Shown piece after piece: positions 15,996-18,857 of a stretch of DNA of 18,857 nucleotides. The DNA is taken from NCBI GenBank assembly GCA_003447295.1, contig DLZQ01000043.1, forward strand, positions 1 through 18,857. The letters run 5' to 3'. The notes beneath the pieces are model-generated. The model was not told the DNA's origin. It was given only the letters and a program-made list of their open reading frames with translations, and searched no databases. Position 1 is the stretch's first letter. Every line of letters begins with the position of its first letter. The stretch is from Lachnospiraceae bacterium (GTDB lineage: Bacteria; Bacillota; Clostridia; Lachnospirales; Lachnospiraceae). Position numbers and translations under genes: made by a program.

Positions 15996-16033
15996 GGATA
16001 GACTACTACTAAAAAGAAAAGGTGGTAGAATCC
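15996..16033 (+). promoter_or_regulatory. hairpin covering the ribosome binding site of the YdcZ-family gene
   Basis: CTACTACT (16003-16010) pairs with GGTGGTAG (16021-16028), including two G-U pairs, and GGAT (15996-15999) pairs with ATCC (16030-16033). The loop is AAAAAGAAAA. The right arm is the Shine-Dalgarno sequence and the stem ends one base before the ATG at 16035, so folding should limit translation. Confidence 0.5.
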
Positions 16034-16034
16034 T

Positions 16035-16463
16035 ATGATCGGTTTTTTGATTGCATTATTATCCGGAGCACTGATGAGTATTCAGGGCGTGTTCAATACC
16101 CAGGTGACGAAAAACTCAGGCATCTGGACCGCCAGTGCTTTTGTGCAATTTACGGCACTGTTGGTATGTCTGGGCGCATGGCTGTGCACGGAGCGCACTT
16201 CTTTTCTTAAGGTATGGCAGGTGGAGCCGAAATACATGCTTTTAGGAGGCGCCATCGGTGCATTTATTACGTATACCGTAATTCGCAGCATGGATGCCCT
16301 GGGACCGGCGAAAGCGGTCATGCTGATCGTGACCGCACAACTGGCAGTGGCGTATATCATCGAACTGTTCGGGTGGTTTGGCGTGGAGAAGCAGCCATGG
16401 GAGTGGCGCAAGGCGGTCGGCATGGCGATGGCAATTGTGGGAATTATTATTTTTAAGTGGTAA
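16035..16463 (+). CDS. DMT superfamily small membrane protein (YdcZ/DUF606 family)
   Basis: A 142-aa integral membrane protein of the YdcZ/DUF606 group within the drug/metabolite transporter superfamily. Four to five hydrophobic segments alternate with short loops; the opening MIGFLIALLSGALMSIQGVFN and the later IGAFITYTVIRSMDALGPAKAVMLIVTAQL are characteristic. These half-size proteins act as homo- or heterodimers and their substrates are mostly unknown. No second copy is adjacent. It lies 77 nt after the solute-binding protein gene, with an RBS-covering hairpin in the gap. There is no clear promoter of its own. Confidence 0.85.
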   Translation: MIGFLIALLSGALMSIQGVFNTQVTKNSGIWTASAFVQFTALLVCLGAWLCTERTSFLKVWQVEPKYMLLGGAIGAFITYTVIRSMDALGPAKAVMLIVTAQLAVAYIIELFGWFGVEKQPWEWRKAVGMAMAIVGIIIFKW

Positions 16464-16493
16464 CGGAATAGTTATCACAAATGCGAAAACGGC

Positions 16494-16522
16494 TTGTAAA
16501 TTCCGCGTGATTCCAGTACAAT
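16494..16522 (+). promoter_or_regulatory. promoter upstream of the ComEA-like gene
   Basis: TTGTAA (16494-16499), exactly 17 bp, then TACAAT (16517-16522): two and one mismatches to consensus. Expected transcription start is about 16529, with a leader of about 49 nt to the ATG at 16578. It probably also serves the downstream response regulator, for which no separate promoter is visible. Confidence 0.55.
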
Positions 16523-16577
16523 AAAAGTTAACAGCATAGAGAGGCAATCCCCTGAAAAGAACGACAGGAAGGGGACT

Positions 16578-17228
16578 ATGATGTTTTTTAAAGTTATTTC
16601 TAAAATAAAATATAGGTGTATGATCATTCTGTTGGGATGCATTGCACTTCTCATGGCAGGCTGTGGGGGGAAGGACGAGGCAATTATTTTGCTTCCGTCC
16701 GGAGAGTCTGTGGCAGAATATCCGGAGCTGGAAGCCGTGGAACAGGACGCGGAGACTGTGGATAACAATGTGGCGTTATCGGCAGCGGAGACGATAAACA
16801 AAACACAGATGGTGTATGTCTATGTCTGTGGGGCCGTGTATTCACCGGGAGTCGTGGAAATCGCGGAGGGCAGCAGAGCAGAAGAAGCCCTGCGCCTGGC
16901 GGGCGGTATGACACAGGAGGCGGATCCCTTTTATGTGAATCTGGCGGAGACGGTGACGGATGGACAGAAGTTGTATTTTCCCACGACAGAGGAAGCGGAG
17001 AGTCTGGAGACTGCGGCAAAAGCGGCGGAAGATGGACTGGTGAATATCAATACGGCATCCGAGGAGGAATTGTGTACCCTTCCCGGAATCGGAGCTTCCA
17101 GGGCAGCGGACATTGTGCGTTACCGGGAGAAAAACGGTAGTTTTCAGACCAAAGAAGATATTATGAAGGTATCCGGGATCAAACAGAATGCCTATGATAA
17201 GTTATGTGATAAAATTACGGTGCAGTGA
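16578..17228 (+). CDS. ComEA-like lipoprotein (SLBB plus helix-hairpin-helix)
   Basis: A 216-aa secreted lipoprotein: signal peptide about 1-28 with lipobox LMAGC (lipidated C29), a linker of about 45 residues, an SLBB domain about 77-135 (YVYVCGAVYSPGVVEI), and a C-terminal helix-hairpin-helix DNA-binding region about 154-216 (VNINTASEEELCTLPGIGASRA). This is the domain order of ComEA, the surface receptor that binds double-stranded DNA for natural transformation. The classic B. subtilis protein has a membrane anchor; here a lipid anchor is predicted. comEC is not visible nearby, so a competence role is inferred from domains only. AGGAAGGGG precedes the ATG. Confidence 0.88.
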   Translation: MMFFKVISKIKYRCMIILLGCIALLMAGCGGKDEAIILLPSGESVAEYPELEAVEQDAETVDNNVALSAAETINKTQMVYVYVCGAVYSPGVVEIAEGSRAEEALRLAGGMTQEADPFYVNLAETVTDGQKLYFPTTEEAESLETAAKAAEDGLVNINTASEEELCTLPGIGASRAADIVRYREKNGSFQTKEDIMKVSGIKQNAYDKLCDKITVQ

Positions 17229-17277
17229 GAGTGTATAGCACCGGGAAGAGAAAAGTAAGATAGAGAGGTTAAGGAAG

Positions 17278-17994
17278 ATGGCAGGCAAGAAAGTGCTGGT
17301 AGTGGATGATGAGAAGCTGATCGTGAAGGGAATCCGTTTCAGCCTGGAGCAGGACAATATGGAAGTGGACTGTGCCTATGACGGAGAGGAAGCCTTGCAG
17401 ATGGCGCGTAATAAGGAATATGACATTATATTGCTGGATGTCATGTTACCGAAGCTGACTGGTTTCGAGGTCTGCCAGCAGATCCGCGAATTTTCCAATG
17501 TGCCGGTGATCATGCTGACCGCCAAGGGAGACGATATGGATAAGATCCTGGGGCTGGAATACGGTGCCGACGATTACATAACGAAACCTTTCAATATACT
17601 GGAAGTAAAGGCGAGAATCAAAGCAATCTTCCGCCGCATGGAGCCGAAGAAGGGAACTGCGGAGAATACCGTTATCTTAGAGAGTGGCGATCTGAAGCTG
17701 GATCGTGAGGGCAGAAGAGCCTACATCCAGGGAAGAGAGATCGGTCTGACGGCCAAAGAATTCGAAGTACTGGAGCTTCTGATGCTGAATCCGGACAAGG
17801 TATACAGCAGAGAGAATCTGTTAAAACTTGTGTGGGGCACGGACTATCCCGGAGACGTGCGTACCGTGGATGTACATATCCGGAGACTGCGCGAGAAGAT
17901 CGAATTGAGTCCCAGCGAACCCAGGTATGTCCATACCAAGTGGGGCGTCGGCTACTACTTTAATGATAAACTCAGCCATGGACAGAATGCGTGA
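17278..17994 (+). CDS. OmpR/PhoB-family response regulator
   Basis: A 238-aa two-domain transcription factor. The receiver domain (about 4-118) has D10/D11, the phospho-acceptor D54 in LLDVMLP, T81 and K103 in ITKPF, all as expected. The winged-helix DNA-binding domain (about 135-228) includes LTAKEFEVLELL, VDVHIRRLREKIE and the terminal HTKWGVGYYF. AAGGAAG lies just before the ATG. It forms a pair with the kinase gene at 18355, but 360 nt of repeat DNA separate the two. The last residues (HGQNA) and the TGA stop are encoded by sequence that forms a hairpin with the first repeat copy, so the native C-terminus may have been altered there. The target genes are unknown. Confidence 0.95.
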   Translation: MAGKKVLVVDDEKLIVKGIRFSLEQDNMEVDCAYDGEEALQMARNKEYDIILLDVMLPKLTGFEVCQQIREFSNVPVIMLTAKGDDMDKILGLEYGADDYITKPFNILEVKARIKAIFRRMEPKKGTAENTVILESGDLKLDREGRRAYIQGREIGLTAKEFEVLELLMLNPDKVYSRENLLKLVWGTDYPGDVRTVDVHIRRLREKIELSPSEPRYVHTKWGVGYYFNDKLSHGQNA

Positions 17995-18023
17995 CTGCTT
18001 GCAGGCAAAGCATTCTGTCCATG
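17977..18023 (+). repeat. 14-bp inverted repeat across the response regulator stop codon
   Basis: CATGGACAGAATGC (17977-17990) and GCATTCTGTCCATG (18010-18023) pair perfectly over 14 bp. The 19-nt loop contains the TGA stop (17992-17994) and a small CTGC/GCAG hairpin. There is no U-tract after it, so it is not a standard terminator; it may act as a pause, mRNA stabiliser or end of a palindromic element. Confidence 0.65.
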
Positions 18024-18339
18024 AGCGGAGTGAACGAACATGAGCAAGGAGGACGAAAGTCCGGAATGCGAATGGGCGTTACGATTTCGAGAGTGCGAAG
18101 CACGAAGAAATCGTATATCATGTCAAGGAGTGGGATGAGCGTGACTGCTTGCAGGCAAAGCATTCTGTCCATGAGCGGAGTGAACGAACATGAGCAAGGA
18201 GGACGATAGTCCGGAATGCGAATGGGCGTTACGATTTCGAGAGTGCGAAGCACGAAGAAATCGTATATCATGTCATGGAGTCGGATGAGCGTGACTGCTT
18301 GCAGGCAAAGCATTCTGTCCATGAGCGGAGTGAACGAAC
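17991..18339 (+). repeat. tandem repeat, 2.3 copies of a 150-bp unit between response regulator and kinase
   Basis: Copies lie at 17991-18140, 18141-18290 and a partial 49-bp third at 18291-18339. The two full copies differ at only three positions. Each unit holds small hairpins: GGAC-GAAA-GTCC (18051-18062, loop GATA in copy 2) and ACGATTTC/GAAATCGT (18081-18088 with 18107-18114) enclosing GTGC-GAA-GCAC. The unit length is a multiple of three and reading frames stay open through it on both strands, but nothing resembles a real protein. Together with 18340-18354 this accounts for the whole 360-nt gap between the genes. Confidence 0.9.
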
Positions 18340-18354
18340 TGAGGTTTTTATATT

Positions 18355-18857
18355 GTGAAGAAATGGAATAAAGAACGATTCATAACTATATGGGAAAAAA
18401 TAGAGAGCATGATTGAACTTCGAAGCCTTCGTGCCCGTATTTTCCTGTTGATCCTGTTGATCGGTCTCGTGCCCTGCATTGCCATGCGTCACGGCATTGT
18501 GAATAATTATGAGGATATGGCAGTGGAACAGCGGATCACCGTGGTGCAGAACCAGCTGATGATCCTGGCAAACCACCTGGTCAGCAACAATTATTTGAGC
18601 AGCCACGGTGTCAGAGAGGATACCGGCAATTCCAGAGAAGTCATCAACGCGGAGCTGGAGATGCTGTCCAATCTGTACGAAGGCCGTGTGATGATCATTA
18701 ACAAGAACTTCAAGGTTGAGAAGGATACCTACGGCATCAGTGAAGGGAAGACGATCATTTCCGAGGAAGTCATTAAGTGTTTTCAGGGGGAAAATGTCTC
18801 TCACTACGACCCGGAGCACGGTTACATAGAGATGACGACTCCCATCATGGATACCAC
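18355..18857 (+). CDS. sensor histidine kinase, N-terminal part (runs off the window)
   Basis: An open frame of 167 codons that continues past the window end. It starts at a GTG preceded by TGAGG at about 10-nt spacing; an ATG at 18409 (M19) is an alternative start. The protein begins with a basic cytoplasmic stretch, then a hydrophobic transmembrane segment at about residues 27-44 (RIFLLILLIGLVPCIAM), then what appears to be an extracytoplasmic sensor region (INAELEMLSNLYEGRVMIINKNFKV, reminiscent of a PAS-like/dCache fold). The kinase core (HAMP, HisKA, HATPase) is not in the window. The identification rests on this N-terminal layout and on the OmpR-family regulator upstream, so it is good but not proven. 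Confidence 0.8.
   Translation, partial: MKKWNKERFITIWEKIESMIELRSLRARIFLLILLIGLVPCIAMRHGIVNNYEDMAVEQRITVVQNQLMILANHLVSNNYLSSHGVREDTGNSREVINAELEMLSNLYEGRVMIINKNFKVEKDTYGISEGKTIISEEVIKCFQGENVSHYDPEHGYIEMTTPIMDT

Noticed and set aside
17977..18023. Rho-independent terminator after the response regulator
   Set aside because: The stem is strong but is followed by ATGAGCGGAG rather than a run of T, and the kinase downstream needs read-through or another promoter.
17991..18209. Plus-strand small ORF starting with GTG that overlaps the response regulator stop (GTGA)
   Set aside because: Consists of repeat sequence only, resembles no protein, and its stop arises from a single base difference between repeat copies.
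17972..18322. Minus-strand reading frame of 116 codons with a 50-residue internal repeat
   Set aside because: The repeat protein is only a by-product of the 150-bp DNA repeat being a multiple of three; it has no ribosome binding site and overlaps the response regulator end.
17991..18339. CRISPR array
   Set aside because: The units are 150 bp long, directly adjacent and nearly identical throughout, with no short repeats separated by unique spacers and no cas genes.

Overview
The window looks like chromosomal DNA of a low-to-mid GC Firmicute, most probably a Lachnospiraceae-type Clostridia. The evidence is strong AGGAGG-type ribosome binding sites, an RqcH/NFACT protein, the acetyl-cycling arginine pathway (argC, argJ, argB, argD), a DUF1294 membrane protein, a ComEA lipoprotein and an OmpR-type two-component pair. 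The genus is inferred from protein flavour only; no rRNA or other marker gene is present.

Layout. Positions 1-4418 are all on the minus strand: a LytTR response regulator, a small DUF1294 membrane protein, argG and rqcH. A divergent intergenic region (4419-4583) carries a good sigma-A-type promoter for a plus-strand operon at 4584-9207: an FkbH-type HAD/acyltransferase, an acyl carrier protein, an MBOAT O-acyltransferase and a membrane-anchored SGNH/DltD-like protein. The set resembles the Dlt (D-alanylation) machinery, but with an FkbH protein in the place of the DltA adenylation enzyme. This suggests a carrier-protein-dependent system that decorates a cell-surface polymer with a small acyl group, possibly derived from glycolysis.

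Next is a 317-bp leader (9208-9524) with AT-rich ArgR-like half-sites, a putative promoter and a roughly 160-bp element closed by a 17-bp perfect inverted repeat that can be drawn as a three-way junction. It precedes argC, a GNAT acetyltransferase, argJ, argB and argD. These make ornithine from glutamate through acetylated intermediates; argG, 7 kb away, acts later in the pathway and has similar ArgR-like sites upstream. An orphan secreted solute-binding protein follows argD by only 16 nt.

The right part (15958-18857) holds a small YdcZ-family membrane protein whose ribosome binding site lies in a hairpin, a ComEA-like SLBB/HhH lipoprotein with its own promoter, an OmpR-family response regulator and the 5' part of its probable sensor kinase, which runs off the window. 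Between regulator and kinase are 2.3 tandem copies of a 150-bp structured repeat; the last codons and stop of the regulator gene lie in a hairpin formed with the first copy.

The items most worth attention are the FkbH-ACP-MBOAT-SGNH cassette, the structured element in the argC leader and the tandem repeat splitting the two-component operon. No RNA genes, CRISPR array, insertion sequence or phage gene was recognised.
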